Below, in pieces: positions 7,890 through 16,632 of a DNA stretch of 64,000 nt (its first letter is position 1; every line of letters begins with the position of its first letter). The position numbers were made by a program, and so were the translations under genes. The notes under the pieces were generated by a model. That model had not been told where the DNA came from and made no database searches. It was given only the letters and a program-made list of their open reading frames with translations. The stretch is from Brachybacterium halotolerans (lineage in GTDB: Bacteria; Actinomycetota; Actinomycetes; Actinomycetales; Dermabacteraceae): the NCBI RefSeq assembly GCF_016623465.1, contig NZ_JAEDAJ010000001.1, forward strand, positions 256,975 through 320,974. The letters run 5' to 3'.

Positions 7890-10800
7890 CGGCGCCGGCG
7901 AGCCCGAGCACCTCGACCCCGTCGGCCACGAGGTTCACGGCCCCGGTGAGGTTCTCGACGATCCCGCGGACCACCACCGAGCGCGAGGTGCGCAGCACCG
8001 CCCGGTGTCGTGACCAGAACCCCTTCGAGCAGACCACGTTGAGGATCCCGGTCTCGTCCTCGAGGCTGAGGAAGGTGATGCCGCTGGCCGTCGCGGGCCG
8101 CTGGCGGTGCGTGATCACCCCGCCCACGCGGATGCGCGTGGAGTCCTCGGCCGCGCGCGCCCCGCGGATGGAGAGCACGCCCGCCTCCTCCATCTCCTCG
8201 CGCACGAGCACCATCGGATGGTCGGCGAGCGTGATGCCCGTGGCCCAGGAGTCGGAGGCGGCGATCTCGGCGTCGCTGAGCCCGGGCAGCATCGGCGCGT
8301 CGGCCCCGATGGCCAGGTGCGGCAGCACGTCGGGCGACTCCTGCGCCGCAGCGCCCGCGGCCCACAGGGCCTGTCGGCGCGAGGGCGCGAGGGCGTCGAG
8401 CGCCCCGGCGGTCGCGAGCGCCTCGAGCTGACGGGCGCTGAGGCGCACCCGCCGCGCGAGGTCGCTGATGGAGGCGAAGGGCCCCTCCTTCTCGCGGGCG
8501 CTCACGATCTCCTCGGCCTTGTCCTCCCCGATCCCGCGCACCTGCGTCAGCCCCAGCCGGATCACCGGTCCTCGTCGCGCCGCCTCCCCCGTGACCTGCG
8601 GGCGCGCGGCGCGCAGGGCGTCCTTCTCCGGGTCCGTCCAGCCCTCCGGGCCCCGGTGCCGCGCGGCCGGGCCCAGGACGTCCTCGTTGCCGGGCAGCGT
8701 GTACGCGCGATGGCCCGTCCCGTCCCCTGCGCCTCCCGTGTCCCCCGTGTCCGCCGTCCCTCCCGTGTCGGTCTCGAGCCCGGTCTGCACCTCGGAGACG
8801 GTGACGTCGACCCCGCGGGTGAGGACGCCGTGGCGGCGGGCGTCGGCCACGAGGGACTGCGGGGAGTAGAAGCCCATCGGCTGGGAGCGCAGCAGCGCCG
8901 CGGTGAACGCGGCCGGGTAGTGGCACTTGAGGTAGGCGCTCGCGTACACGATGTAGGCGAAGGAGTAGGCGTGGGACTCGGGGAAGCCGTAGTTCGCGAA
9001 GGCCAGCAGCTTGCGCTGGATCGCCTCGGCGTCCTCCCCCGTGATCCCGTGGCGCGCCATGCCCGCGAACAGCTGGTCCGAGAGCGCGAGCATCTTCTCC
9101 GTGGACCGCTTGGAGCCCATGGCGCGGCGCAGCTGGTCCGCGAGCGCCGGGGTGAAGTCGGCGACGTCGACCGCCATCTGCATGAGCTGCTCCTGGAACA
9201 GCGGCACCCCGTAGGTGCGGCCCAGGGACTTCTCGAGCAGCGGATGCAGGTAGGTGGTCTCCTCCTCCCCCGTCCGACGGCGGATGTAGGGGTGCACGGA
9301 GCCGCCCTGGATGGGGCCGGGACGGATCAGGGCGACCTCGACGACGAGGTCGTAGAAGCACTCGGGACGCAGCCGCGGCAGGGTCGCGATCTGCGCGCGC
9401 GACTCGACCTGGAAGACGCCCACGCTGTCGCCCGCGCACAGCATGTCGTAGACCGCCGGGTCCTCCTGCGGGAGGGTGCGCAGGCCGTGGTGCTCCCCGT
9501 GGTGCTCGGCCACGAGGCGCAGGCAGTGGTCGATCGCGGTGAGCATCCCGAGGCCCAGCAGGTCGAACTTCACCAGGCCCGCGTCGGCGCAGTCGTCCTT
9601 GTCCCACTGCAGCACGCTGCGGTCCTCCATCGCCGCCCACTGCACGGGGCAGATCTCGATCACCGGGCGGTCGGCGAGCACCATGCCGCCGGAGTGGATG
9701 CCCAGGTGGCGCGGGGCGTCGCGCAGACGGTGGGCGAGCTCGACGACGTCGGCGGGGATGTCGGCATCCGCGAGGGAGCGGAAGGAGCGCTCGATCCGCT
9801 TGGACCACGCGTCCTGCGTGCCGACGTCGTAGCCCAGCGCGCGGGCCGCATCGCGCACCGCGAGCTTCGCCCGATAGCTGATGACGTTGGCGACCTGCGC
9901 GGCGCACTCGCGGCCGTGGCGATCGTAGACGTGCTGGATGACCTCCTCGCGGCGGTCGGAGGCGATGTCGAGGTCGATGTCCGGCGGCCCGTCCCGCTCG
10001 GGCGCGAGGAAGCGCTCGAAGAGCAGATGATGGCCGACGGGCTCGACGGCCGTGATCCCGAGCGCGTAGCAGACGGCGCTGTTGGCGGCCGACCCCCGGC
10101 CCTGGCACAGGATCTCCTCCTTCTCGCAGAAGGCGACGATCTCGTGGACGATGAGGAAGTATCCGGGGAAGTGCAGGCCGGAGATGATCTGCAGCTCCCG
10201 GTCGATCTGCGCCCACGCCCCGGGGACCCGCTCCTCCTCGGCCGGCGCGTCGGCCGCGTCGGCCCTGCCCGTCCTGCCCGTCCCGCCCGTCCTGCCCGTC
10301 CTGTCCGTCCCGCCCGACCCGGGCCGCGGGCCGTAGCGCTCGCGCCCGCCCTGCTCCACGAGCTCGCGCAGCCAGCTGTCCTCGGTGTGCCCCGCGGGCA
10401 CGGGGAAGGGAGGCAGGTCGGGAGCGAGCAGCTGCAGGTCCAGCGCGCACTCCTCGGCCATCCGCGCAGCGGCCGCGACCGCACCGGGATGGCGCGGGAG
10501 CAGCTGCGCCATCTCCTCGCCGCTGCGCAGGTGACCGGGCCGCGAGGGGAGGTGCGCATCAGCCTCGGCGAGGGACGTGCCCGCGCGCAGGGCGGCGTGG
10601 ACGTCCACGAGGCGCGTGTCCGCAGGGCGGGCGCAGTGCGCGTTCGTGGTCGCCACGAGCGGCAGGGTGAGCTCGTCCAGACCGGTCTCCTCGCGCACGA
10701 GGCGCGCCCCCTGGGCGAGGGCGTCGTGGATCTCGTCGTCGAGCTCGTCCCCGCCGACCATGAGCTCGACGGCGACGTTCCCGTGCCCGTACAGCTCGAG

Positions 10801-11523
10801 CAGCCGGGCGATCTCGCACTGCGCCGCGCAGGCCGCGCCCTCGCGATCTCCGTCGGCCACGAGCGGGCGCACCGCCCGCAGCACCGCCCCCTTGCGGCAG
10901 CCGGTGAGCACGAGCCAGTGCCCCTCGCGGGCGATCCGGGAGAGCTCGGCGAGGCGGTAGCGGGGCGTGGCCTTCTTCCTGCTGTCGAGGTGGGCGCGCG
11001 CGATCGCGGCCGACAGCGCGCGGTACCCCTGCTCGTCGCGCACCAGGACCAGCAGGTGCTCGCCCTCGGGGTCGGGGACGCCGGTGCGCTCGGGCGAGAG
11101 CACGGGGGTGCTGCTCGCGCGCTCGCTGCCGGGCTCGCTGCCCAGGGTCAGCTCGGCGCCGAGCACGGTCGCGAGCCCCGCCTCGCGCGCGGCGCGCGAG
11201 AAGCGGACCGCGCCGGGCAGCCCGTCGTGGTCGACGAGGGCGAGCGCGCGCAGCCCGAGCCGCGCGGCCTCGGCGACCATGTCCTCGGGGCTCGAGGCGC
11301 CGTCGAGGAAGCTGAAGTGCGAGTGCGCGTGCAGCTCGGCATAGGCGATGTCGGTGCGGGGGCCGCCATCGGTCGAGGGGGCCGATGGGCCGGGCTCCCC
11401 CTCCCCCGGCTCCCCCGCCGGCGCATGCTGCGGCGGAAGCGCGCGCTCGGACGGCACGGGGCGGTCCGAGAGCAGCGCCTCGAGGTCGTTCCAGGAGGGC
11501 GGCCCCAGGAACCAGCGGCTCAT
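7867..11523 (-). CDS. dnaE2: Error-prone DNA polymerase DnaE2
   Basis: 1218-residue C-family polymerase used for translesion synthesis with ImuA' and ImuB. Visible: PHP domain start (AYAELHAHSHFSFLDG, near 60), the catalytic palm motif PDIDLDIASDRREE (near 512), helix-hairpin-helix region, OB fold and the DnaE2-type C-terminus ending RDFH. Two low-complexity inserts rich in Thr-Gly occur near residues 400-430 and in the C-terminal half (TDTGGTADTGDTGGAGDGTG). Start ATG has GGAGGAG five bases upstream. The frame is open back to the imuB stop: only the TAG at 11578-11580 separates the two proteins. Third gene of the SOS-controlled imuA'-imuB-dnaE2 operon. Confidence 0.95.
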   Translation of the reverse strand: MSRWFLGPPSWNDLEALLSDRPVPSERALPPQHAPAGEPGEGEPGPSAPSTDGGPRTDIAYAELHAHSHFSFLDGASSPEDMVAEAARLGLRALALVDHDGLPGAVRFSRAAREAGLATVLGAELTLGSEPGSERASSTPVLSPERTGVPDPEGEHLLVLVRDEQGYRALSAAIARAHLDSRKKATPRYRLAELSRIAREGHWLVLTGCRKGAVLRAVRPLVADGDREGAACAAQCEIARLLELYGHGNVAVELMVGGDELDDEIHDALAQGARLVREETGLDELTLPLVATTNAHCARPADTRLVDVHAALRAGTSLAEADAHLPSRPGHLRSGEEMAQLLPRHPGAVAAAARMAEECALDLQLLAPDLPPFPVPAGHTEDSWLRELVEQGGRERYGPRPGSGGTDRTGRTGGTGRTGRADAADAPAEEERVPGAWAQIDRELQIISGLHFPGYFLIVHEIVAFCEKEEILCQGRGSAANSAVCYALGITAVEPVGHHLLFERFLAPERDGPPDIDLDIASDRREEVIQHVYDRHGRECAAQVANVISYRAKLAVRDAARALGYDVGTQDAWSKRIERSFRSLADADIPADVVELAHRLRDAPRHLGIHSGGMVLADRPVIEICPVQWAAMEDRSVLQWDKDDCADAGLVKFDLLGLGMLTAIDHCLRLVAEHHGEHHGLRTLPQEDPAVYDMLCAGDSVGVFQVESRAQIATLPRLRPECFYDLVVEVALIRPGPIQGGSVHPYIRRRTGEEETTYLHPLLEKSLGRTYGVPLFQEQLMQMAVDVADFTPALADQLRRAMGSKRSTEKMLALSDQLFAGMARHGITGEDAEAIQRKLLAFANYGFPESHAYSFAYIVYASAYLKCHYPAAFTAALLRSQPMGFYSPQSLVADARRHGVLTRGVDVTVSEVQTGLETDTGGTADTGDTGGAGDGTGHRAYTLPGNEDVLGPAARHRGPEGWTDPEKDALRAARPQVTGEAARRGPVIRLGLTQVRGIGEDKAEEIVSAREKEGPFASISDLARRVRLSARQLEALATAGALDALAPSRRQALWAAGAAAQESPDVLPHLAIGADAPMLPGLSDAEIAASDSWATGITLADHPMVLVREEMEEAGVLSIRGARAAEDSTRIRVGGVITHRQRPATASGITFLSLEDETGILNVVCSKGFWSRHRAVLRTSRSVVVRGIVENLTGAVNLVADGVEVLGLAGAGRSRDFH

Positions 11524-11535
11524 CGGGACTCCTCC

Positions 11536-11595
11536 GCCATCGATCCCCTCGTCATGGATCTCCTCGTCATGGATCCCCTAGTCATGGATCCCCTC
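11536..11595 (-). repeat. 15-bp tandem repeat spanning the imuB stop and dnaE2 leader
   Basis: Four 15-base units on the minus strand: GAGGGGATCCATGAC, TAGGGGATCCATGAC, GAGGAGATCCATGAC and GAGGGGATCGATGGC. Read in the imuB frame they encode EGIHD, stop-GIHD, EEIHD, EGIDG. The imuB stop is thus the first codon of unit 2, where its neighbours have GAG. The array runs directly into the ribosome binding site of dnaE2. Confidence 0.95.
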
Positions 11596-13419
11596 CACGG
11601 TCCAGGCGCCCTCGCGGCTGAGCAACACGAGGGCGCGCCCGGGCTCGATGACGACGGCGAGGCGGGCGGCGCGTCGACCGTCGGGCCGCCACCAGCGCTC
11701 GTCGAGGACCGTGGGCGCCCCGTGGGCGAGCACGCGGTGGGCCCTGCCCGCGGCGACGCCGTGGCTCACGAGCGCCTCGATCCCGTCGGCCCCCGCGCTC
11801 CCCGCCCGCGGCACCTCGAGGACCGCGGGCGGGGCGCTCAGCAGGGCGCGGGCGGTGACCACGACCTCCGCGCCCTCCGCGTCCCGCAGCACCACGAGCG
11901 GCGGGGTGCGCAGCACGACCGACGGCAGCGGGCGCGGCAACGACCCCGGCCACGGCCCGGGCCGCGCCGTCGGCCGCTCGCTGCGCCAGGGCACCAGCGC
12001 CACCTGCTCGGCGAGCAGACGGCCCCCGACCTCGACGGGGACGAGCACCGCCTCCTCCCCCGCGAGGCCCTGGGCGCGGGCGAAGGCGCGGCCGGCCCGC
12101 TGCGCGGCCTCCCCCGCGCTCCCCCACAGCGCCGGCGCGCCCTCGCCCGCGGGGAGCAGCTGCACGGGCTGGAGGGCGAGCCGCGTGATCTGCCCGGTCT
12201 GCTCTCCGCGCAGCCGCGCCCGGGTGATCCAGCCGTCGCACTGCCAGCGGATGCGGTCCACGACGTCGGCCGGGGACAGGGCGCCGTCGTGGCGCCAGGT
12301 GCGCTCCATCTCCTCGCCCGAGGCGGTGAGCGCGAGGATCCGCAGACGCGTGCAGATCAGTCCGCGCGCGACGAGCATGCCGTGCAGCTCCTCGGCCATC
12401 GGCCGGGCCGCGAAGGCCGCCTGGTCCACGCGCACGAGCGGCGGGTCCAGGGTGCGCGCGACCTCGAGGGGCTGCGTGGGATGGTGCGCCTGGGGCGGAG
12501 TGGGCTCGCCCCCGCGCGCGAGCAGGTGCAGCTGGGCGACATCGGGCCCGAAACGTGCGGCGACCGAGGTCGCGGGAAGGTCCGCGAAGTCCCCGAGAGT
12601 GCGGATGCCCAGGCGCTCGAGCAGGTCGATGACCTCGGCGAGGTCCACGCGGCGGGTGCGGTCGGCGTCTGCCGCGGGCTGGTCGCGGTGTCCCCATCCG
12701 GGGCCGACGGGCGCGTCGCGCAGGGCGGAGATCGCGTGCGGGCCCAGGTAGTCCCGGCTGCGACCGGGGCGCACGATCCTGCCCGAGCGCGCGGCCAGGA
12801 GCGCGGCGAAGGGGCCGTCGGCGATGCCGACGACGGCGTCCCAGCCGGTGAGCTCGGCGACCGCGTCGACGATCGCCTCGGCGAGGGCATCCTCCCCGCC
12901 GCGGTGGCGGGCGGGTCCGCGTGCGGACATCAGCAGCACCCCCGGGCGCAGCACGTCCACACCCGCGGCGACGGTGTCCACGGCGGCCGCGACCAGCTCG
13001 AACAGGGCGCTCTCGTGCTCGACGTCGGCCTCGACCACGACGGCCTCGGGACACGCGGCCTGCGCGGCGCGGCGGCGCATCCCGATCCCGACGCCCACCG
13101 CGAGGGCGGCGGCATCGGCATGGGAGACCCGGTGGCGGTCCATGACCACGACGGGAGCCGACGCCTCCTCCGCCGGGGCCCCGGCCGCGGCCCCGGCCCC
13201 GCTCCCCGCCCTGGCGACCTTCTCCCGGGCGAGCTTCTCGCGCGCGGCGAGGAGCGGCCAGGCGGGGACGACGACGGCCGCGATGCGCGTCGCGGGCGGG
13301 GCGTCGGCGTGATCCTCCCCGCCGGCCTGGTCCTCCCCGTCGACCTGCTCCTTCTCGTCGACCTGAGCCTTCTCACCCGTGGGCATGACCCCGGGCAGCA
13401 GGAGCTCGTTCCCGCTCAT
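11578..13419 (-). CDS. imuB: ImuB, catalytically inactive Y-family polymerase-like mutasome protein
   Basis: 613 residues. ATG 13417-13419 overlaps the imuA' stop (ATGA) and has GGAGGG five bases upstream. The protein has the Y-family layout but lacks the acidic catalytic residues: the first motif reads AAVVVPAWPLLAA instead of a DxD-type motif, and the second, expected SxDE, reads VLLMSARGPARHRGG. This is the known state of ImuB, which bridges the beta clamp, ImuA' and DnaE2 instead of synthesising DNA. A clamp-binding-like stretch with LWG occurs in the C-terminal third. An acidic repeat-like N-terminus (EKAQVDEKEQVDGEDQ) precedes the core and is unusual. Ends EGIHD inside a tandem repeat that continues in frame toward dnaE2. 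Confidence 0.92.
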   Translation of the reverse strand: MSGNELLLPGVMPTGEKAQVDEKEQVDGEDQAGGEDHADAPPATRIAAVVVPAWPLLAAREKLAREKVARAGSGAGAAAGAPAEEASAPVVVMDRHRVSHADAAALAVGVGIGMRRRAAQAACPEAVVVEADVEHESALFELVAAAVDTVAAGVDVLRPGVLLMSARGPARHRGGEDALAEAIVDAVAELTGWDAVVGIADGPFAALLAARSGRIVRPGRSRDYLGPHAISALRDAPVGPGWGHRDQPAADADRTRRVDLAEVIDLLERLGIRTLGDFADLPATSVAARFGPDVAQLHLLARGGEPTPPQAHHPTQPLEVARTLDPPLVRVDQAAFAARPMAEELHGMLVARGLICTRLRILALTASGEEMERTWRHDGALSPADVVDRIRWQCDGWITRARLRGEQTGQITRLALQPVQLLPAGEGAPALWGSAGEAAQRAGRAFARAQGLAGEEAVLVPVEVGGRLLAEQVALVPWRSERPTARPGPWPGSLPRPLPSVVLRTPPLVVLRDAEGAEVVVTARALLSAPPAVLEVPRAGSAGADGIEALVSHGVAAGRAHRVLAHGAPTVLDERWWRPDGRRAARLAVVIEPGRALVLLSREGAWTVEGIHD

Positions 13420-14426
13420 CCCGCCCTCCGGATCACGCGCAGCGGGGCGGGAGCGGCCTGGTCGGGCACGGCGACCTCGGCGAGGAGGCCGTGCACCTCG
13501 GGCAGCACCACGTCCACGGCGCGGCCCTCGGGGATCCCGCGTCCGGCGGCGCTCACCCTCAGGGTGCGCCGGCGCAGACGGCCGGTGCCCCGTCCCAGCC
13601 CCTCCCACGACTCCGCCTCGGCGCGCAGGTGCAGGTCAGCGCGGGCGACGGGGGCGGCGGCGAGGACCAGGGTGTCGTGCGCCCGTGCGCGATCGGTCAG
13701 GCTGCGCCAGAGGGAGGCCGTCAACCGCAGTCGCGGGCCGAGCACGAGCACGCCGACCCCGTCCACGAGCGCGGACAGCAGCTGCGGCAGCTGCGGCATC
13801 TCCTCGACGGCGGTGGCCGGGGCGATCGCGAGGCGCTCGAGATCGAGCCCGGCGTCGCGCGCGGCGCGCAGGCCGAGGTCCGGCATGCCCGCGAGCGCGC
13901 ACCAGCCGTCCTCCCCCGCCGCCGCGGCGGCCATCGCGAGCATCAGGGAGACCGAGCAGGAGCCGTCGACCGCGACCGTGCTCCCCGCGCGCAGGGATCC
14001 GTAGGGAGCGAGCGGGGCGAGCGGCGGGGGCAGGGGCACACGGCTGTGCTCGTCGGCTGCCCGGACCCGCGCGGTTCCCGCGCCCGCATCGGGCGCAGGT
14101 GTCCGACGGGACGGTCCCCCGGGGCCGGCGGAGCCGACGATCCCCGTCGGCCCGCCGAGGCCGACCGGAGCGTCGGGACTGGTCGGTCCGCCGAGCCGCG
14201 CGGGCTCGCCGGGACCCGTTGTCCTGACGGCGGAGAACGCGGTGCGGTCGATTCTCCCGCCATGGCGCGCGGTGGTGCGCTCGGCGGCGCCGAGCGCGGC
14301 GCGAGCGCGGGCGAGCCGCTCCTCCTGAGTGCCTCGTCCCGCCGTCCGCGGCGGCGTCCTCTCCTCGTGCGGCGCCGATGCCTTCCCCTGCGTCGGCGCC
14401 TCGTGCATCTGCAGATGCGTGCTCAT
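13416..14426 (-). CDS. imuA': ImuA'-like mutasome protein
   Basis: 336 residues; first gene of the mutasome operon. The C-terminal two thirds (from about 145) have the RecA-like layout of actinobacterial ImuA': LRAGSTVAVDGSCSVSL in the P-loop position without a GKS/T, then LGLRAARDAGLDLERLAI and the beta strands VGVLVLGPRLRLT and DTLVLAAAPV. The degenerate P-loop suggests it does not hydrolyse ATP as RecA does. The N-terminal 140 residues are Gly/Pro/Thr-rich and probably disordered. ATG 14426 has GGAGGAGG eight bases upstream. A perfect LexA box lies 35-50 bases upstream, so induction by DNA damage is expected. Confidence 0.88.
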   Translation of the reverse strand: MSTHLQMHEAPTQGKASAPHEERTPPRTAGRGTQEERLARARAALGAAERTTARHGGRIDRTAFSAVRTTGPGEPARLGGPTSPDAPVGLGGPTGIVGSAGPGGPSRRTPAPDAGAGTARVRAADEHSRVPLPPPLAPLAPYGSLRAGSTVAVDGSCSVSLMLAMAAAAAGEDGWCALAGMPDLGLRAARDAGLDLERLAIAPATAVEEMPQLPQLLSALVDGVGVLVLGPRLRLTASLWRSLTDRARAHDTLVLAAAPVARADLHLRAEAESWEGLGRGTGRLRRRTLRVSAAGRGIPEGRAVDVVLPEVHGLLAEVAVPDQAAPAPLRVIRRAG

Positions 14427-14460
14427 GCTCCACCTCCTCCTGTTCGGCCGTCACCCGGGA

Positions 14461-14482
14461 TCGAACACGCGTTCGAATTCTA
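14461..14482 (-). promoter_or_regulatory. LexA/SOS box and -10 of the imuA'-imuB-dnaE2 operon
   Basis: TCGAACACGCGTTCGA (14461-14476) is a perfect palindromic actinobacterial SOS box (TCGAAC-N4-GTTCGA). On the minus strand a TAGAAT hexamer (14477-14482) abuts it, so the transcription start would fall inside the box and LexA would block initiation. Confidence 0.93.
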
Positions 14483-14483
14483 C

Positions 14484-14509
14484 GCCCGCCCCGATGCATC
14501 GGGGCGGGC
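14484..14509. promoter_or_regulatory. Perfect 26-bp GC-rich palindrome upstream of the imuA' promoter
   Basis: Arms GCCCGCCCCGATG and CATCGGGGCGGGC are exact reverse complements with no spacer, centred on ATGCAT. It lies immediately upstream of the -10/LexA box and covers the spacer and -35 position of that promoter. It could be a second regulator site, or a hairpin stopping read-through; neither is proven. Confidence 0.8.
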
Positions 14510-14614
14510 CCGACGGTCGTGCGGACCTCGCACTGCGGGGTCGCCGAGGAGTCTTGATCACCGGACCGACATCTGAGCTGGAGCGATCTTCCTATCCAGT
14601 GATGCATATCACAC

Positions 14615-14630
14615 TAGAACGTGCGTTCGA
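14615..14630 (+). promoter_or_regulatory. LexA-like SOS box upstream of the HNH gene
   Basis: TAGAACGTGCGTTCGA differs from the perfect palindrome at one base (second position) and has a purine/pyrimidine-alternating centre like the imuA' box. It lies 40 bases upstream of the proposed HNH start. Confidence 0.72.
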
Positions 14631-14669
14631 GCACTGGTGCTCGGGCGAGCGATGGTGTTGCATAGAGGT

Positions 14670-16517
14670 ATGGACATTTCGGGCACGATGCGGTGCATGC
14701 CGATGAGGGACGGTGGGGACGACCCCCGCCGCATCCCTGGTCGCGCACGTCAGCTCGTGCTGCGCGATGCGCCCGCAGGAACGGAGCGCGTGTGCGAGAT
14801 GGTCGCGGTCGATGCGGCACCCGGGAACGGGCTGGAGGTCCTCGACATCGCCCACGCGCTGGGAGACCTCGCGAAGGATCCGGGCGGCCCCTTCGGCGCC
14901 GCGGACGCCGATCTCACCGCCTTCGAGCTCTCCGACACCCTCGCCGCCTTCGAGCAGCTGCGCTCGGCCCTCGGCGCGCTCGAGATCCGGGTGACCACAG
15001 CCCTCGACGAGCATCTGCGCGAGGAGGACTCGGCGCAGGGCGTCCCCGAGCGCGATCACGGACGCCGCGTCGCCGGCGAGATCCGGATGGCCTCCCGGGT
15101 CTCCCCCGCCATCGCCTCGGCGCGGCTGCACTCCGGCAAGCGGCTCATGCGGGACATGCCGCGCATGTTCGAGGCCCTGGCCGACGGGCGCATCGGACTC
15201 GATGCCGCCCATGCGATCGGGCGCAGCAGCGGTCCGCTCCAGCCGGAGCAGCGGCGAGAGGTCGATCGGATCATCGCCTCGCGCGAGCCTGATCTCGACG
15301 GCGCCTCGCCCGCTCAGTGGGGCCGGGAGGTCTCGGCCCTCGCCCAACACCTCGATCCCCGCGGCGAGGACGGACGACATGTGCGGGCGCGCATGCAGCG
15401 CGGCGTGAGTGTCACGCCGGGGGCGCACGGCATGGGGCACGTCCACGCGCACCTCTCCGCGCTCGACTGCGCGGCGATCCAGCGCAAGCTGACCATCGAG
15501 GCGCAATCGCTCACGGCTCAAGGGGATGCACGCGCGCACGCGCAGATCATGGCGGACCTCTTCTCCGACACCCTGCTGGGGCGCGATGAGCAGATGGACC
15601 CCGTGCACCTGGAGGTCGGCGTCGTCATCACGGAGCGCACTCTGATCGCACCGGTCCACGGCGACCCGGCGATGATCGAGGGCTACGGAGTGGTGCCGCC
15701 GCGGGCCGTGCGCGACGAGATCGTCCAGCGACTCCCCCACCCCGAGCACGAGGCCGCGCACGACGCTCCCGCAGACAACGCTCCCGCAGAGAACGACCCC
15801 GTGCAGGACGTGCCCGTCACGGCCGGCGCGATGCCCGAAGAGGGCCGGACGCTCACCGACGACGACCTGCTCCCGCCGCAGGAGCCCGCGGAGACCACCG
15901 CGGCGGGGCCCCTCGACGAGGAGTCCCGGCTGACGCTCCGGCGTCTGTTCACCCATCCCGCTTCCGGCGAGCTGATCGCCATGGAATCGCGCGCCCGCGC
16001 GTTCCCCGCCAGGCTCGGGTACCTCGTCCGGCTCCGGGACTTCCGCTGCGCGGGGCCCTACTGCGCATCCTCGATCCGCCAGATCGACCACATCCAGCCC
16101 CACGCGCAGGGCGGCGCGACCAGCGCCGACGACGGACAGGGTCTGTGCGCCCACTGCAACAGCACCAAGGAGCTCCTCGGGACGGCCGAGCGGATCGGTG
16201 AGGAGACGGAGCCGCACCGCGTGCACTGGAGATCGAAGCTCGGACGCACCGCGACCGTGTCCCCGAGCCCCCTGGCAGGGCTCCCGCCGGGCGGCCCGCC
16301 CGTCGAGGCCGCTCCATCCGGCATGACCCCTTCGGGCACGCCACCATCGGCCAAGCCCGCGACAGCCAAGACCACACCCGCGGACGATGCGTCCGACGGG
16401 GAACCGGCCCTGCTCCCGCCGATCCACCGGATCGAGGACCTGCGCTGGGAGCGCGACCGCCGACGCGCCGCGGGGATCCGTGACGAGGAGCGGCGGCCCG
16501 GCACACGCAGTGCGTGA
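14670..16517 (+). CDS. DUF222 / 13E12-type HNH endonuclease domain protein
   Basis: 615 residues from ATG 14670; several starts from GTG 14637 to ATG 14706 are possible and none has a strong Shine-Dalgarno. The N-terminal 300 residues form the all-helical DUF222 region of the 13E12 family. The C-terminal HNH motif is intact: CAGPYCASS, RQIDHIQPHAQGG (near 470) and LCAHCNSTKE, with two zinc-coordinating Cys pairs. A 100-residue acidic, low-complexity linker separates the two. The family is common and multicopy in actinobacteria; its biological role is poorly known. The LexA-like box upstream suggests DNA damage induction, as reported for some mycobacterial 13E12 genes. No intron or transposon context. 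Confidence 0.85.
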   Translation: MDISGTMRCMPMRDGGDDPRRIPGRARQLVLRDAPAGTERVCEMVAVDAAPGNGLEVLDIAHALGDLAKDPGGPFGAADADLTAFELSDTLAAFEQLRSALGALEIRVTTALDEHLREEDSAQGVPERDHGRRVAGEIRMASRVSPAIASARLHSGKRLMRDMPRMFEALADGRIGLDAAHAIGRSSGPLQPEQRREVDRIIASREPDLDGASPAQWGREVSALAQHLDPRGEDGRHVRARMQRGVSVTPGAHGMGHVHAHLSALDCAAIQRKLTIEAQSLTAQGDARAHAQIMADLFSDTLLGRDEQMDPVHLEVGVVITERTLIAPVHGDPAMIEGYGVVPPRAVRDEIVQRLPHPEHEAAHDAPADNAPAENDPVQDVPVTAGAMPEEGRTLTDDDLLPPQEPAETTAAGPLDEESRLTLRRLFTHPASGELIAMESRARAFPARLGYLVRLRDFRCAGPYCASSIRQIDHIQPHAQGGATSADDGQGLCAHCNSTKELLGTAERIGEETEPHRVHWRSKLGRTATVSPSPLAGLPPGGPPVEAAPSGMTPSGTPPSAKPATAKTTPADDASDGEPALLPPIHRIEDLRWERDRRRAAGIRDEERRPGTRSA

Positions 16518-16632
16518 GCAGCCCGCGCACGAACGCGTTCCCGCAGCGCCCGGATCCATCGCGCGAACCTCCCTGTCCCCGTGCCCGCCCGCCCCGTAAC
16601 CTGGCTTGAGCCATTCCGAGGAGGAGCGAGAC

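Noticed and set aside
8107..14004. A plus-strand open frame of 1,965 codons opposite dnaE2 and imuB
   Set aside because: It is antisense to two well-identified genes; composition is Ala/Gly/Arg/Val-biased and no domain is recognisable. GC-rich third positions create such frames throughout the window.
14637..14669. GTG 14637 as the HNH gene start
   Set aside because: It would start only 7 bases after the SOS box, where the transcript probably begins, and has no ribosome site. Not fully excluded.
16531..16545. Another SOS box, ACGAACGCGTTCCCG
   Set aside because: The half-sites are not separated by the required 4 bases and the flanks do not match; it lies downstream of the HNH gene.
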